DNA of 64,000 bases from Phyllobacterium myrsinacearum (GTDB lineage Bacteria; Pseudomonadota; Alphaproteobacteria; Rhizobiales; Rhizobiaceae). Positions 63,028-64,000 of this stretch are shown piece by piece (position 1 is the first letter of the stretch; each line of letters opens with the position of its first letter). The stretch spans positions 248,001 through 312,000 of the forward strand of contig NZ_PVBT01000007.1 in assembly GCF_002980555.1 (NCBI RefSeq). Direction: 5' to 3'. A program made the translations under genes and the position numbers. Below the pieces are notes generated by a model, which made no database searches, had not been told where the DNA came from, and saw nothing but the letters and a program-made list of their open reading frames with translations.

Positions 63028-64000
63028 CTATTTTTTCGCTTCGATGATCTTGTAACCGGCAGTATCCTCGATCGGCAGGACGGAGCGGAACAGCGCCTTC
63101 AGGCCCGCCTCATAGGGCATCTGACAGTTGGCGACCAGCAGCAGCCTGCCGCCCGGCTTCAGGCGCTTGGCGGCGGCGGCAATGAACCCCTGCCCCATGG
63201 TCGGGTCGGCACTGCGCCCCGCATGGAACGGCGGATTCATGACGATGGTGTCGTAGATCTCGGCGATGGCTTCGCCATTCACATCGTGCCAGTGAAATGA
63301 CAGTGGCAGTTCGGTTGCACCGGCAAGGTTCAGCTTTGCCGCTTCGAGTGCTTCAAAATCCGCCTCATAGAGCGCCAGTGATTTGAGCTTGTCGGGATGT
63401 TTCAGCACTTCGCTGGCAAGATAACCCCAACCGGCCCCGAAATCGGCGACATGGCCGCTGATGCGGCCGGAAAAATGCTTCACCAGCAGCGCCGATCCCT
63501 TGTCGATGGCCGTGTGCGAAAACATGCCAGGGGCAGTGGTAAAGCGCGCGTCGACCAGCGTCGGTTCGGCCACAAGCGCTTCTGCTTGCGCTTCATCGAC
63601 AGCCTCGGGCCGGGTAAACCAGAAAGCCACCGCATGGTGCTTGGACAACCGGTCGGTAATCGGCGCAAATCGTTCGACCGTCTTGCGGAAACTGTCGATG
63701 CCGAGCTTCTTGTCCCCGCCCACCACGATCAGGCCGCCGGCTTCGACGTGGCGCAAGGCCTGCGCCAACCATGCCTCATTGCGCCCACGATGCTTACCAA
63801 GAAGGATCAGCGCCCCCTTGAAGCGTTCCCCGCCCTCAAGCCGGGAAACAGCCTGGAAACCTGCTTTTTGCAAGGCGTTGTAATCCGGCCGGAACGGCTG
63901 GAGCGCTGTCAGCGCGTCTTTCCATGCGGGATCGATATCGCGCTCCACCTCGGCGCCGAGGAACAGCCATGCGCTGCCCGCGTCTGGAACCGGCAATATC
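63028..64000 (-). CDS. rsmC: RsmC-like 16S rRNA (guanine-N2)-methyltransferase, 5'-truncated by the window
   Basis: Class I SAM-dependent methyltransferase; RsmC methylates G1207 of 16S rRNA. About 323 residues are visible and the frame runs off the right edge, so a short N-terminal part (roughly 20 residues) is missing. The N-terminal half is a degenerate methyltransferase domain (GALILLGKHRGRNEAWLAQA). The catalytic half has the SAM motif VADFGAGWGYLASEVL and the NPPF motif (IVMNPPFHAG) of base-amino methylases. RsmC is favoured over the related RlmG by this tandem-domain layout. Confidence 0.88.
   Translation of the reverse strand, partial: ILPVPDAGSAWLFLGAEVERDIDPAWKDALTALQPFRPDYNALQKAGFQAVSRLEGGERFKGALILLGKHRGRNEAWLAQALRHVEAGGLIVVGGDKKLGIDSFRKTVERFAPITDRLSKHHAVAFWFTRPEAVDEAQAEALVAEPTLVDARFTTAPGMFSHTAIDKGSALLVKHFSGRISGHVADFGAGWGYLASEVLKHPDKLKSLALYEADFEALEAAKLNLAGATELPLSFHWHDVNGEAIAEIYDTIVMNPPFHAGRSADPTMGQGFIAAAAKRLKPGGRLLLVANCQMPYEAGLKALFRSVLPIEDTAGYKIIEAKK

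Noticed and set aside
1-64000. Insertion sequences, prophage, integrases or CRISPR arrays
   Set aside because: No transposase, integrase or phage protein was recognised, and no direct repeats with regular spacing were seen. Apart from vapBC and possibly the recR-ybaB spacer the content is core.

Overview
The window is a high-GC chromosomal segment of an alphaproteobacterium of the order Hyphomicrobiales (Rhizobiales), most likely in or near the Brucellaceae/Phyllobacteriaceae. The basis is gene content and order: rpsT-dnaA-dnaN-recF, a tad/cpa pilus island, yejABEF with two binding proteins, a RibH2-type lumazine synthase behind an FMN riboswitch, irr divergent from fabA-fabB-fabI, and a small SRP RNA beside dnaX. 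No rRNA, tRNA, insertion sequence, phage gene or CRISPR array was seen. A species cannot be named from sequence reading alone.

Layout. 1-4.5 kb: 3' part of an RND exporter and a run of small proteins around a transglutaminase-like protein. 4.5-7.5 kb: a tightly coupled minus-strand operon of a MaoC-type hydratase, a CaiB-type CoA-transferase and an unexported solute-binding-fold protein, headed by a possible leader peptide. 7.6-13.3 kb: glutathionyl-hydroquinone reductase, ilvD with a divergent LysR regulator, a lytic transglycosylase and recR. 13.3-18.3 kb: ybaB, dnaX, SRP RNA, a HIT protein, nudC and a vapBC toxin-antitoxin pair. 18.3-29.5 kb: pheA-kdsB, a membrane-anchored cytochrome c, and yejA-yejA-yejB-yejE-yejF with a coupled hydroxyacid dehydrogenase. 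29.5-33.1 kb: FMN riboswitch and ribH, then a leucyl aminopeptidase, MarR regulator and NlpC/P60 group.

33.2-45.2 kb is the Tad (Flp) pilus island: pilin, CpaA, CpaB, CpaC, CpaD, CpaE, CpaF, TadB and TadC in order on the minus strand, flanked by outward- or inward-facing plus-strand genes for a TadD lipoprotein, a secretin-N-domain protein and two TadE-like pseudopilins. These proteins would work as one envelope machine.

45.3-64 kb: deoB, mutM, enoyl-CoA hydratase, rpsT, an 0.8-kb AT-rich region before dnaA, dnaA-dnaN-recF, a GST, a guanidine-II riboswitch controlling a Gdx (SugE) guanidinium exporter, a MoeB-like protein, a two-subunit aconitase X, a glyoxylate-reductase-like enzyme, an SH3 protein, irr, fabA-fabB-fabI, a NIPSNAP-like protein and a 5'-truncated RsmC-like methyltransferase.

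Most of the window is ordinary core chromosome. The observations most worth checking are the guanidine-II riboswitch, the leader-peptide/MaoC/CoA-transferase/cytoplasmic binding-protein operon, the paired YejA proteins with different export signals, the structured stretch between recR and ybaB, and a transglutaminase-like protein whose expected catalytic His is Asn.
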